From Isosphaera sp. (GTDB taxonomy: Bacteria; Planctomycetota; Planctomycetia; Gemmatales; Gemmataceae): a stretch of 53,121 bases of DNA. The stretch spans positions 1 through 53,121 of the forward strand of contig PNKH01000049.1 in NCBI GenBank assembly GCA_013822345.1, in the 5' to 3' direction. A program made the translations under genes and the position numbers. A model generated the notes under the pieces. That model was not told the DNA's origin, did no database searches, and saw only the letters and a list, made by a program, of their open reading frames with translations. Of this stretch, positions 32,802-42,224 are shown in pieces. How positions within the stretch are numbered: the stretch's first letter is position 1; every line of letters begins with the position of its first letter.

Positions 32802-33620
32802 ATGGACTGGCAACCCTGGCTCCGCCCGGCGGCCGAGGACCCGGCCGCCCGCCCGGCCACCGCGGCCGACGCCCTCGCCCGCCTGGCGGACGGGAACCGG
32901 CGGTTCCGGGCCGACGCGGCGGCGTGCGGGGGCGTCGTCCCGGGGGCGACCGCCCCGCCCCGGCAGGCCCCGTTCGGGGTCGTCCTCGGGTGCTCCGACG
33001 CCCGGGTCCCGTTGGAACTCGTCTTCGACGCCGCCCCGAACCAGCTGTTCGTCGTCCGGGTCGCCGGGAACGTCCTCGGGGACGAGTGCCTGGGGAGCGT
33101 CGAGTACGCCCTGCACAGCTTCCGGGAGTCGGTCCGGCTGGTGGTGGTGCTCGGGCACACCGGGTGCGGGGCGGTGGCCGCCGCCGTCGACACCTACCTG
33201 AGCCCGAAGCACGCCGCCGGGATCGCGTTCAGCCGGTCCCTGCGGACCGTGGTGAACCACATCCTGGTGGCCGCCCGCAGCGCCGCCCTGTCGCTCGAGC
33301 AGGTCCACGGGACCGACGTGCTGGAGGACCCGAACTACCGGGCGGCGCTGGCCGAGCTGACCGTCCCGCTGAACGCGGCGGTCACCGCGTACCAGTTGTC
33401 GGTCGAGTTGGGGACCCGCGAGGCCGGCGGGCCGGCGGTCGCCTACGGGGTGTTCGACCTCCTGTCCGCGACCGTCGCCGGCCCGCCGGACCTCGCGGCG
33501 GTCGGCCTGTCGGCGGCCCCGACCGCCCCGGAAGACCTCGTCGACCTCGGGGTCCGGCTGGCCGGCTCTCCGCTGGTCACCCGGCACCTCCACCTGATCC
33601 CCGGCCCGTTCTCCGAGTAG
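32802..33620 (+). CDS. beta-class carbonic anhydrase
   Basis: 272 residues. Zinc ligands and catalytic pair are all visible: C64-SDAR with D66 and R68 (VVLGCSDARVPLELVFD), and H119-T-G-C122-G (VVVLGHTGCGAVAAAVD). NQLFVVRVAGNVLGDECLGS is the conserved core. It interconverts CO2 and bicarbonate in the cytoplasm. The C-terminal part (about 205-272) extends beyond the minimal domain. Next to a bestrophin-family channel gene, it suggests a bicarbonate/anion handling pair. Its TAG stop lies inside the left arm of the palindrome at 33617. Confidence 0.94.
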   Translation: MDWQPWLRPAAEDPAARPATAADALARLADGNRRFRADAAACGGVVPGATAPPRQAPFGVVLGCSDARVPLELVFDAAPNQLFVVRVAGNVLGDECLGSVEYALHSFRESVRLVVVLGHTGCGAVAAAVDTYLSPKHAAGIAFSRSLRTVVNHILVAARSAALSLEQVHGTDVLEDPNYRAALAELTVPLNAAVTAYQLSVELGTREAGGPAVAYGVFDLLSATVAGPPDLAAVGLSAAPTAPEDLVDLGVRLAGSPLVTRHLHLIPGPFSE

Positions 33621-33708
33621 GGTGGGCCGAGCCGGCGCCTCGCCGGCGAGTCCCACCAGTAGGCGGTGGTGGGACTCGCCGGCGAGGCGCCGGCTCGGCC
33701 CACCCTAC
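33617..33708. repeat. long palindrome with GTAGGGTG ends
   Basis: Perfect 42-bp arms (33617-33658, 33667-33708) with an 8-bp loop, overlapping the carbonic anhydrase stop codon. The ends GTAGGGTG...CACCCTAC are shared with the palindrome at 47083-47172, while the inner sequences differ. Confidence 0.95.
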
Positions 33709-33751
33709 GACCACTTCCCGGTCACGTGACGGCGGGCTCGCCCGCCGCTAT

Positions 33752-34579
33752 ATGACCTGCATGCCCGAGCAAACCCTCCGCAGCGTCCGCCGCGCGTTCC
33801 GGTTCCCGGTCCTGGGCCGGCTGTGGAAGTTCCTGGCCGCGGTCGCCGCCTACTCCGCCCTGGTCGTGCTGTTCGGCGGGTGGGTGATGCCGGACGGCCC
33901 GCCCCGGGACCGGTCGGACGAGGCGATCCTGGCCGGCATCCTGTTCGGCTGGCTCCTGAGCTTCCGCACCCAGACCGCCTACGCCCGGTGGTGGGAGGGC
34001 CGCAGCCTCTGGGGCCAGCTCGTCAACGAGACCCGCAACCTCGTCCTGAAGGCGGCCGCGTACGTCCCGGACCCGGCCGGGCGGGACAAGCTCGGGGCGG
34101 CGCTGGTGCGGTTCGCGGAGGTGCTGCGGGACCGCCTCCGCGGCCCGAAGCGGGCCGCCGGGCCGCACCTGCCGATGGCCGCCGCCGGGGAGGTGTTCGG
34201 GATGATCCGCGGGTGGCACCAGGCCGGGACGGTCGACGGGTTCGCGTTCCTGGCCCTCGACCAGCACGCCCGCGGGCTGATGGACGTGTGCGGGGCGTGC
34301 GAGAAGATCCGGGCGACCCCGCTGGCCGCGTCGTACCGCGGGCTGCTCCGCAAGGGGATCACCGCCTACCTGCTGCTGCTGCCGTGGATGGTGAACGACG
34401 ACCTGGGGTGGCTGACCGTGCCGGTGGCGATCCTGGTCTGCTACGCGGTCGTCGGGCTGGAGCTGATCGCGACCGGGATCGAGGACCCGTTCGGGTACGA
34501 CGGGGACGACCTGCCGCTGGAGCAGATCGTCGAGACGATCAAGGCGGCGGTGGTGTCCGGGGCGGGCGTCGGGGCGTAA
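33752..34579 (+). CDS. bestrophin family (YneE/UPF0187) anion channel
   Basis: About 275 residues. Bestrophin features: FLAAVAAYSALVVLFGGWVM (helix 1), AGILFGWLLSFRTQTAYARW with WWEGRSLWGQLVNETRNLVL, GITAYLLLLPWMVNDDLGWL, VAILVCYAVVGLELIATGIE and DPFGYDGDDLPLEQIVETI, the calcium/regulatory-type acidic end. It likely forms a pentameric anion (bicarbonate or chloride) channel in the inner membrane. Starts at 33752 and 33761 are both possible; neither has a clear ribosome-binding sequence. It follows the carbonic anhydrase gene after a palindrome, supporting a shared role in bicarbonate handling. Confidence 0.87.
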   Translation: MTCMPEQTLRSVRRAFRFPVLGRLWKFLAAVAAYSALVVLFGGWVMPDGPPRDRSDEAILAGILFGWLLSFRTQTAYARWWEGRSLWGQLVNETRNLVLKAAAYVPDPAGRDKLGAALVRFAEVLRDRLRGPKRAAGPHLPMAAAGEVFGMIRGWHQAGTVDGFAFLALDQHARGLMDVCGACEKIRATPLAASYRGLLRKGITAYLLLLPWMVNDDLGWLTVPVAILVCYAVVGLELIATGIEDPFGYDGDDLPLEQIVETIKAAVVSGAGVGA

Positions 34580-34633
34580 GCCCGACGTGCCGGGACCAAT
34601 CACGTTGGCCTTACGGACCGACGCCCGCGCCCG

Positions 34634-36076
34634 TCACTCCTTCTTGAACTCTTCCTTCTTGATGTCGTAGTGGGCGATCTTGTCGGTGATGCTGCGGCGG
34701 GACAGGCCGCTGATCTCGGCGCACTTGCCGACGTGCCCGCGGGTCTTCCGCAGGGCCTTCCGCAGGTACCGCTTCTCGAACGCGGCGGTGATCTCGGCCA
34801 ACTGGTCCGGGAGGTGACGGGACAGGTCCACCTGGAACGGGTGCGGCTTCCCGCCGGCCCGCCGGCCGACGTCCCGGGGCAGGTTCTTCGGGGCGATCAC
34901 CCCGTCCCGGGCCAGGGCGCAGGCCATCTCGATCGCGTTCTCCAGCTGCCGCACGTTCCCCGGCCACGGGCACTTCAGCAGCACGTCCATCGCCTCCGGG
35001 GTCGGGGCCGGCGGGGCCTGGCCGGGGCGGGCGAACTTCTGGCAGAAGTGGCTCACCAGCACCGGGATGTCCTCCGGCCGGTCCCGCAGCGGCGGGATGT
35101 CGATCCGGACCACGTTCAGGCGGTAGTACAGGTCCTCCCGGAACTTCCCGTCCTTGACCAGCTTCTCCATGTCCTGGTGGGTGGCGGCGATCACCCGGAC
35201 GTCGATCTCGATCGGGTCGGACCCGCCGACCCGCTCGAACCGCCGCTCCTGGAGCACCCGCAGCAGCCGGATCTGCATCGACATCGGGACGTCCCCGATC
35301 TCGTCGAGGAACAGGGTCCCGCCGTGGGCCAGCTCGAACCGCCCGACCCGCTTCCGGTCGGCCCCGGTGTACGACCCCTTCTCGTGCCCGAACAGCTCGC
35401 TCTCCAGCAGGTTCTCGTTCAGCGCCCCGCAGTTGACGGCCACGAACGGCCCGGCCCGGTGGGTGGCCGACGTCTGGTGGATGGCCCGGGCCACCTGCTC
35501 CTTGCCGGTCCCGGTCTCGCCGCGGATGAGCACCGTGCTGGTGGTGTCGGCGATCTGCCCGACCAGCTCGAACACGTCGTGCATCCGCGGGCTCTTCGAG
35601 AGCACGTTCTGGAACGCGTGCTGGCCGCCCAACTGCTTCCGCAGGGCCAGCACCTCGTCCTGCAGGGCCCGGTTCTGGAGGGCCCGCTTGACCAACAGGC
35701 ACAGGTGCTTCGGGTCGGCCGGCTTGGTCAGGAAGTCGTAGGCGCCCATCCGCATCGCCTCGACCGCGTCCTCGATCCGCCCGTTCCCGGTGGTGACGAT
35801 GACGGTGACCGGGAGCTTCTCGGCGACCACCGCCTCGATCAGCTTCATCCCGGACACCTTCGGCATCCGCAGGTCGGTGATGACCAGGCTGTACGGCCGG
35901 GCCCGGAGCAGCTCCAGACCCTTGGCCCCGTCCTCGGCCGTGTCCACCTCGAGCCCGAGGCTCACGCGGATCAGCTCCTGGAGGGAGTCGCGCTGGTCCT
36001 CCTGGTCCTCGACCACGAGAACCCGCTGGACCGGTCCGGCTGGCACCGGATGTGCAACAGGGGGGTGGTTGGGCAT
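34634..36076 (-). CDS. NtrC-family sigma-54-dependent response regulator
   Basis: 480 residues. Receiver domain 1-130 with phospho-acceptor D68 ([17 protein letters not shown]) and [21 protein letters not shown]118. AAA+ domain about 155-390: Walker A GETGTGKE (187-193), Walker [12 protein letters not shown] (252-262). The sigma-54 contact loop reads GSYTGA (234-239) instead of GAFTGA. A Fis-type helix-turn-helix ends the chain ([20 protein letters not shown]). It activates sigma-54 promoters after phosphorylation. It is divergent from the giant kinase gene (222 bp apart), its likely partner, and is flanked by genes with sigma-54-type promoters. Confidence 0.95.
   Translation of the reverse strand: MPNHPPVAHPVPAGPVQRVLVVEDQEDQRDSLQELIRVSLGLEVDTAEDGAKGLELLRARPYSLVITDLRMPKVSGMKLIEAVVAEKLPVTVIVTTGNGRIEDAVEAMRMGAYDFLTKPADPKHLCLLVKRALQNRALQDEVLALRKQLGGQHAFQNVLSKSPRMHDVFELVGQIADTTSTVLIRGETGTGKEQVARAIHQTSATHRAGPFVAVNCGALNENLLESELFGHEKGSYTGADRKRVGRFELAHGGTLFLDEIGDVPMSMQIRLLRVLQERRFERVGGSDPIEIDVRVIAATHQDMEKLVKDGKFREDLYYRLNVVRIDIPPLRDRPEDIPVLVSHFCQKFARPGQAPPAPTPEAMDVLLKCPWPGNVRQLENAIEMACALARDGVIAPKNLPRDVGRRAGGKPHPFQVDLSRHLPDQLAEITAAFEKRYLRKALRKTRGHVGKCAEISGLSRRSITDKIAHYDIKKEEFKKE
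36040..36058 (+). promoter_or_regulatory. possible sigma-54-type promoter of the giant kinase
   Basis: CTGGCACCGGATGTGCAAC: GG at 36042-36043, ten bases, GC at 36054-36055, pointing to the kinase ATG 244 bp away. It lies inside the start of the divergent activator gene, so chance is harder to exclude than at the other sites. Confidence 0.5.
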
Positions 36077-36298
36077 AACAGTCCCCAATTCGGCGGGCAG
36101 TACCCGCCATTCTACACCCCCCGCGGCGGCCGCGGGAGCGGATTCACCCGCCCGGCGGTGGGCGCCGGCCGGGGTCCGTGCCCCCGGCGGCGGGTATAAC
36201 TGCCCCGCCGGGCAGCCGGGTTCCCGACACCGACACTCCTTCTTCCCGACCGGTCCTTCCGTCATTCCCGGTCTGACCCCGCTCCCCACGGGACCACC

Positions 36299-39200
36299 AT
36301 GATCGAGTTCGCGGCCCGGCTGTTCGACACGTCCGGGTTCGTCCCCCGGGCGGAATGCGGGCAGTGGACCCCGGGCCTGGTCGGCCTCCACCTCGTCAGC
36401 GACTTCCTCATCTGGGTCGCGTACGTCTCCATCCCGATCGTGCTGCTGGCGTTCGCCCGCCGCCGCGACCTGCCGTACCCCCGGCTGTTCATCCTGTTCG
36501 CCGCCTTCATCCTGGCGTGTGGGACGGTCCACCTCGTCGAGGCGGTCATCTTCTTCCGCCCGGTGTACCGGCTGTCCGGGGTGGTCAAGGCGGTGACCGC
36601 GGTCGTCTCCCTGTGGACGGTGGCCGCCCTGATCCCGGTGGTCCGCCGGCTGTTCGCGGTCGAGCAGGGGAAGTTGATGGCCGCCCTGGACCAGATCCGG
36701 GGCGGGGGGTTCGGGGAGCGCGGGGTGTCCGGGTGGGTGACGGTCGCCTGGGGGGTGGCCGCGGTCGGGGTGGTGACGAGCGTCGCCGTCTCCAGCTACC
36801 ACACCAACGCCCTGATCCACAACGACGCCCGGGAGACCCGGACCCGGGAGGTGAAGGCCGAGGTGAGCGGCCTGTTGTCCGACCTGAAGGACCTGGAGAC
36901 CGGGTACCGGGGGTTCCAGATCACCGGCCGGGAGGACTTCCTGGACCCGTACCACCGGGCGGCCGAGTCCGTCCGGGACCGGCTCGCGAAGCTGGACGGG
37001 CTGCTGGCCGACGACCCGGAGCAGGCGGCCGACTACGCCGAGCTGAAGGGGCTGGCGGCCCGCAAGTTCGACGACGTGACCCGGGGGATCGAGGTCCACC
37101 GCCGGGACGGGAAGGAGGCCGGCCAGGCGGAGGTGCTGAAGGCCACCGGGAAGGCGATCATGGACGACGCCCGGGCGGCGGCCGCCCGGGTGGACGGGCG
37201 GGAGGACGCCCGGCTGACCGGGCAGCGGGAGGCGGCCCGGGACACGTTCGCGGCCACCACCGCGAACAACCTGGTCGGGGGCGGGCTGGCCCTCGGGATG
37301 CTGCTGCTCGGGTACGGGCTGATCCGGTGGGAGTTCGGACGGCGCCTCAAGGCCGAGACCGCCCTGTCCCTGCGGGAGGAGGAGTTGCGGGTCATCACCG
37401 ACGCCGTCCCGGCCCTGATCTCGTACGTCGGGGCGGACGGGCGGTACCGGTTCGTCAACCGCCAGTACGAGGTGTGGTTCGGCACCCCCCGCGAGCAGGT
37501 GGTCGGGCGGCACCTGCGGGAGGTCGTCGGGGACGAGACGTACGCCGCGCTGCGGCCGAACGTCGAGCGGGTGCTGGCCGGGGAGCGGTTCGAGTTCGAG
37601 ACGTTCGCCCCGTACAAGGACGGCGGGGGCCGGCACGTCCACGTCGACTACGTCCCGCGGTTCGACGGCGGGCGGGTGGTCGGGTACTTCGCCCTGGTCG
37701 CCGACATGTCCGAGCGGAAGCGGGCGGAGGAGGCCTTGCGGCGGAGCGAGGCGACGCTCCGGGCGTTCTACGACAGCTCCCCGCTGTGCATGGGGGTGGT
37801 CGAGCCGCTCCCGGGCGACGTCCGGCACGTGTACGACAACCGGGCCAGCTGCCGGTTCTTCGGGGTCGAGCCGGAGCAGACGGCCGGGAAGCGGGCGACC
37901 GAGCTCGGCACCCCGCCGGAGGTGCTCGCCCGGTGGCTCGGGAAGTACCGGGACAGCGCCGCCCGCGGCGGCCCGGTCCGGTTCGAGTACGACTACCCCG
38001 GGGCGGACGGCCGGCGGTGGCTGTCGGCGACCGTCGCCCCGCTGGACGCGGCCGCCGACCGGTTCTGCTACCTGGCCGAGGACGTGACCGACCGGAAGCG
38101 GGCGGAGGAGGCGGTCCGGGAGAGCGAGGAGCGGCTCCGGGCGGTGTTCGACCAGGCCACCGCCGGGGTGGCCGAGACCGACCTGACCGGCCGGTTCGTC
38201 CGGGTCAACGCCCGGTACGCCGAGATCGTCGGGCGGCCGGCCGCCGACCTGTACGCCCTGCGGATGCAGGACCTGACCCACCCGGACGACCTGCCGGGGA
38301 ACGCCCGCCGGTTCGCCGCCCTGGTGGCCGGGACCGGCCCGCCGTTCGTGGTCGAGAAGCGGTACCTCCGGCCGGACGGGTCGGCGGTGTGGGTGAGCAA
38401 CAGCGTGTCCCTGGTCCGGGACGCGGCCGGGGCCCCGCGGACGGTGGTCGCGGTCAGCCAGGACGTGACCGCCCGGCGGCGGGCGGAGGAGGAGCTGCGG
38501 GAGAGCGAGCGGCGGTTCCGGGAGACGGCGGACGCGGCCCCGGCCATGCTGTGGGTGACCGACCCGGCCGGGGCGTGCACGTTCCTGTCCCGCGGGTGGT
38601 ACGAGTACACCGGGCAGACGGAGGCGGACGCCCTCGGGCTGGGGTGGACCGACGCCACCCACCCGGCCGACCGGGCCGAGGCCGGCCGCGTCGTCCTGGC
38701 CGCCAACGCCCGCCGGGAGGAGTTCCGGTTCGAGTACCGGCTCCGCGGGCCGGGCGGGGCGTACCGGTGGGCCCTGGACGCCGGCCGCCCGCGGTACTCC
38801 CCGGCCGGGGAGTACCTGGGGATGGTCGGGGTGGTGATCGAGATCGACGACCGGAAGCGGGCCGAGGAGGCCCTGCGGGCGAACGAGGAGCGGTACCGGA
38901 CGCTGACCGAGGCGATCCCGCAGGTCGTCTGGAACGCCGGGCCGGACGGGGGGGTCACCTACCTGAACCGCCGGTGGCGGGAGTACACCGGGTTGCAGTT
39001 CGACCGGGCTGCCGGCCGCGGGTGGCTGGCCGCCGTCCACCCGGCCGACCGGGACGGGGTGCTGGCGGACTGGCAGGAGACGGCCGACCAGGCGGCCGCC
39101 GGGTCGGCCGACCGGTTCTCCCGCGAGCTGCGGCTCCGCCGGGCCGGGACCGACGAGCACCGGTGGTTCCTGACCGTGGCCGTCCCGCTCCGCCACCCGG

Positions 39201-42184
39201 ACGGGTCGGTCGACCAGTGGATCGGGTCGATGGCCGACATCCACGACCAGAGGACGGCGGCCGAGCGGGTGGCCGAGTCGGAGCGGTTCCTGGCGGCCAC
39301 CATCAACGCCCTGACCAAGCACCTCGCGGTGCTGGACGAGGCCGGGACGATCCTCCGGGTGAACGAGGCGTGGCGGCGGTTCGGGGAGGCGAACGGGCTG
39401 GCCGGCGGGGCCGGCGCGGTCGGGACCGACTACCTGGCGGCGTGCGAGGTGCCGTGCCCGGGGGGCGACGGGGCGTCGTTCTCCGACGCCATCCGGGCGG
39501 TCATCCGGGGCGACCGGCAGACGTTCGCGGTCGACTACCCGTGCCACTCCCCGGCCGAGCGGCGGTGGTTCCAGATGCGGGTCAGCCGGTTCCCCGGGGT
39601 CGGCCCGGTCCGGGTGGTGGTGACGCACGACGACATCACCGCCCGGGTGCTGGCCGAGGAGGCGACCCGGGAGAGCGAGGCCAAGTTCCGGTTCCTCGAC
39701 GCCCTCGGGCAGGCCACCCGGGAGGCCGACCCGGGCGAGGTGATGGCGGTCACCGCCCGGATGCTCGGGGAGCACCTCGGGGCCACCCGGTGCGCGTACG
39801 CCGAGGTCGACCCGGACGCCGACCGGTTCCACATCCGGCACGACTGGACGGACGGGGCCGCGACCACCGTCGGGGCGCACTCCCTGGACGCGTTCGGCCC
39901 GCGGGCGGCGGCCGACATGCGGGCCGGGCGGGTGCTGGTGGTCCGGGACGTGGGCCGGGAGCTGGCCCCGGCCGGCGGGGCGGGCGCGTTCGCCGCCATC
40001 GGGATCGGGGCGATCGTCTGCTGCCCGCTGGTCAAGGGCGGGCGGCTGACGGCGATGATGGCCGTCCACCAGGCCGGCCCCCGGGACTGGACCGCGGCCG
40101 AGGTCGGGCTGGTCCGGGAGGTGTGCGAGCGGTCGTGGGCGCACATCGAGTTGCAGCGGTCCGAGGCGGCGGCGGCCGAGACCGAGGACAAGTTCCGGCT
40201 GATGACCGACTCGATCCCGCAGCTCGCCTGGATGGCCCACGGGGACGGGCACATCTTCTGGTACAACCGGCGGTGGTACGAGTACACCGGCTCCACCCCG
40301 GCGGAGATGGAGGGGTGGGGCTGGGAGAAGGTCCACGACCCGGCGGTGCTGCCGGCGGTGAACGAGCGGTGGCGGGCCAGCCTGGAGACCGGCGAGCCGT
40401 TCGACATGACCTTCCCGCTGAAGGGGGCGGACGGCCGGTTCCGCCCGTTCCTCACCCGGGTGGTCCCGACCCGGGGGGCGTCCGGGAAGGTGGTCCGGTG
40501 GTTCGGGACGAACACCGACGTGACCGACCAGCGGGAGCTGGAGCAGGCCCTGCGGGACGCCGCCGGGCGGTTCCGCACCCTGACCGAGGCCGTCCCGCAG
40601 CTGGTGTGGACGGCCGACCCGCGGGGCGAGCCGACGTTCTTCAACCGCCGCTGGCACGAGCACACCGGCCTGCCACTGACCCCCGGGGAGGCCGAGCACT
40701 GGATCAGCGCGGTCCACCCGGACGACATCGACCGGTTCCGGGCCGAGTGGCAGCTGGCGGTGGCCGGCCGGCCGGACCGGTTCACCAGCGAGTTCCGCCT
40801 CCGCCGGGCGGCCGACGGGGCGTACCGGTGGATGCTGTCGACCGCCGTCCCGCTCCGGGACGAGGCCGGGGCGGTGGCCGAGTGGGTCGGGAGCATCACC
40901 GACATCGACGACCAGAAGCGGTACGCCGAGGTGCTCGAGGACGTGGTCCGGAAGCGGACCGCGGCCCTGGCCGAGGAGGTCGAGGAGCGGACCCGGGCGG
41001 AGGCCGAGGTGCGGGAGCAGCGGGGGTTCCTGGACGCCATCCTGGCGAACGTCGCCGACGGGATCGTGGCGTGCGACGCGGCCGGCACCCTGACCCTGTT
41101 CAACCAGGCGTGCCGGGAGTTCCACGGGCTGCCGGCCGAGCCCCTCCCCCCGGACCGGTGGGCCGACCGGTACTCGCTGCTCCGGGCCGGCGGGGGCGCC
41201 CCGCTCGCCCCGGACGAGATCCCGCTGGCCCGGGCCCTGGCCGGGGAGCGGGTCCGGGACTTCGAGTTCGTCATCGCCCCGGCCGGGCTGCCGCGGCGGA
41301 CCGTCCTGGCCAGCGGCCAGCCGCTGGTCGCCGACGACGGGCGGCAGCTCGGGGCGGTGGTGTCGATGCGGGACGTGACGGCGATGAAGGAGGCCGAGCG
41401 GAAGCTCAAGGAGGCGAACGCCGAGCTGGTCCGGAGCAACGCCGAGCTGGAGCAGTTCGCCTACGTCGCCAGCCACGACCTGCAGGAGCCGCTCCGGAAG
41501 ATCCAGGCGTTCGGGGACCGGCTGACCACCAAGTTCCGGGCCGCCGTCCCGGACGGGGCGAAGGAGTACGTCGACCGGATGCAGACCTCGGCCGGGCGGA
41601 TGCAGCGGCTGATCAACGACCTGCTGAACTACTCCCGGGTGACCACCACCGCCCGCCCGTTCTCCCGGCTGAACCTGACCCGGCTGGTCCGGGAGGTGGT
41701 GTCCGACCTGAGCGTGCGGATCGAGGCGACCGGGGCGGACGTGCGCGTCGGGGAACTCCCGGACATCGAGGCCGACCCGACCCAGATGCGCCAGTTGTTC
41801 CAGAACCTGATCGCGAACGCGGTAAAATTCCACCGGCCGGGCGTGCCCCCGGTGGTCGAGGTATCCGGGGCGTGGGTGATCGACCCGCCGCCCGCCGGCC
41901 CGGCCGCCGACCCCGCCCCGGTGTGCCGGATCGCCGTCCGGGACAACGGGATCGGGTTCGACGAGAAGTACCTGGACCGGATCTTCCAGGTGTTCCAGCG
42001 GCTGCACGGCCGGGACGAGTACGACGGGACCGGGGTCGGGCTGGCCGTCTGCCGGAAGATCGCCGAGCGGCACGGCGGGTCGATCACCGCCCACAGCCGG
42101 CCGGGGGACGGGGCGACGTTCGTCGTCACCCTCCCGGCCCGGCAGGTCCCGCCACCCTTAACCCCGCCCCCGGGGACCGGCTGA
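36299..42184 (+). CDS. giant sensor kinase: ethylene-receptor-like, CHASE3, nine PAS, GAF
   Basis: 1961 residues. Residues 25-125 hold three membrane helices like plant/cyanobacterial ethylene receptors: D35 and Y42 in SDFLIWVAYVSIP, then I71, C74 and H78 in FILACGTVHL, with ETR1 spacing. Next: a CHASE3 domain (about 165-320, DLKDLETGYRGFQITGREDF) between two helices; six PAS domains (about 358-1120); GAF (about 1124-1295); three more PAS (about 1295-1695); HisKA with H1726 (YVASHDLQEPLRKIQAFGDR); and HATPase (NLIANAVKF, DNGIGFDE, GTGVGLAV). It has no receiver of its own. The phytochrome-like HisKA and the Rcp1-type receiver gene 40 bp downstream suggest one output; the divergent NtrC-type gene is another. 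Confidence 0.9.
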   Translation: MIEFAARLFDTSGFVPRAECGQWTPGLVGLHLVSDFLIWVAYVSIPIVLLAFARRRDLPYPRLFILFAAFILACGTVHLVEAVIFFRPVYRLSGVVKAVTAVVSLWTVAALIPVVRRLFAVEQGKLMAALDQIRGGGFGERGVSGWVTVAWGVAAVGVVTSVAVSSYHTNALIHNDARETRTREVKAEVSGLLSDLKDLETGYRGFQITGREDFLDPYHRAAESVRDRLAKLDGLLADDPEQAADYAELKGLAARKFDDVTRGIEVHRRDGKEAGQAEVLKATGKAIMDDARAAAARVDGREDARLTGQREAARDTFAATTANNLVGGGLALGMLLLGYGLIRWEFGRRLKAETALSLREEELRVITDAVPALISYVGADGRYRFVNRQYEVWFGTPREQVVGRHLREVVGDETYAALRPNVERVLAGERFEFETFAPYKDGGGRHVHVDYVPRFDGGRVVGYFALVADMSERKRAEEALRRSEATLRAFYDSSPLCMGVVEPLPGDVRHVYDNRASCRFFGVEPEQTAGKRATELGTPPEVLARWLGKYRDSAARGGPVRFEYDYPGADGRRWLSATVAPLDAAADRFCYLAEDVTDRKRAEEAVRESEERLRAVFDQATAGVAETDLTGRFVRVNARYAEIVGRPAADLYALRMQDLTHPDDLPGNARRFAALVAGTGPPFVVEKRYLRPDGSAVWVSNSVSLVRDAAGAPRTVVAVSQDVTARRRAEEELRESERRFRETADAAPAMLWVTDPAGACTFLSRGWYEYTGQTEADALGLGWTDATHPADRAEAGRVVLAANARREEFRFEYRLRGPGGAYRWALDAGRPRYSPAGEYLGMVGVVIEIDDRKRAEEALRANEERYRTLTEAIPQVVWNAGPDGGVTYLNRRWREYTGLQFDRAAGRGWLAAVHPADRDGVLADWQETADQAAAGSADRFSRELRLRRAGTDEHRWFLTVAVPLRHPDGSVDQWIGSMADIHDQRTAAERVAESERFLAATINALTKHLAVLDEAGTILRVNEAWRRFGEANGLAGGAGAVGTDYLAACEVPCPGGDGASFSDAIRAVIRGDRQTFAVDYPCHSPAERRWFQMRVSRFPGVGPVRVVVTHDDITARVLAEEATRESEAKFRFLDALGQATREADPGEVMAVTARMLGEHLGATRCAYAEVDPDADRFHIRHDWTDGAATTVGAHSLDAFGPRAAADMRAGRVLVVRDVGRELAPAGGAGAFAAIGIGAIVCCPLVKGGRLTAMMAVHQAGPRDWTAAEVGLVREVCERSWAHIELQRSEAAAAETEDKFRLMTDSIPQLAWMAHGDGHIFWYNRRWYEYTGSTPAEMEGWGWEKVHDPAVLPAVNERWRASLETGEPFDMTFPLKGADGRFRPFLTRVVPTRGASGKVVRWFGTNTDVTDQRELEQALRDAAGRFRTLTEAVPQLVWTADPRGEPTFFNRRWHEHTGLPLTPGEAEHWISAVHPDDIDRFRAEWQLAVAGRPDRFTSEFRLRRAADGAYRWMLSTAVPLRDEAGAVAEWVGSITDIDDQKRYAEVLEDVVRKRTAALAEEVEERTRAEAEVREQRGFLDAILANVADGIVACDAAGTLTLFNQACREFHGLPAEPLPPDRWADRYSLLRAGGGAPLAPDEIPLARALAGERVRDFEFVIAPAGLPRRTVLASGQPLVADDGRQLGAVVSMRDVTAMKEAERKLKEANAELVRSNAELEQFAYVASHDLQEPLRKIQAFGDRLTTKFRAAVPDGAKEYVDRMQTSAGRMQRLINDLLNYSRVTTTARPFSRLNLTRLVREVVSDLSVRIEATGADVRVGELPDIEADPTQMRQLFQNLIANAVKFHRPGVPPVVEVSGAWVIDPPPAGPAADPAPVCRIAVRDNGIGFDEKYLDRIFQVFQRLHGRDEYDGTGVGLAVCRKIAERHGGSITAHSRPGDGATFVVTLPARQVPPPLTPPPGTG

Positions 42185-42224
42185 CCGCCGGCCGGGGGGC
42201 CCAGAAACGAGGACCCGCCCCCCG

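Noticed and set aside
33731-33746. GGCGGGC-TC-GCCCGCC hairpin before the bestrophin gene as a regulatory element
   Set aside because: A 7-bp GC stem is expected by chance in such DNA and there is no second copy or context to support a role.
32645-33751. A long N-terminal extension of the bestrophin gene across the carbonic anhydrase region
   Set aside because: It runs in another frame over a well-supported gene and through a palindrome; the bestrophin similarity begins only after 33752.
36077-42094. A minus-strand reading frame open for more than 2000 codons, antisense to the giant kinase gene and continuous with the activator gene
   Set aside because: It is an effect of very high GC and regular codon use on the other strand; its translation is low-complexity (proline, arginine, glycine, valine) with no domain, and the activator has a good start at 36076.
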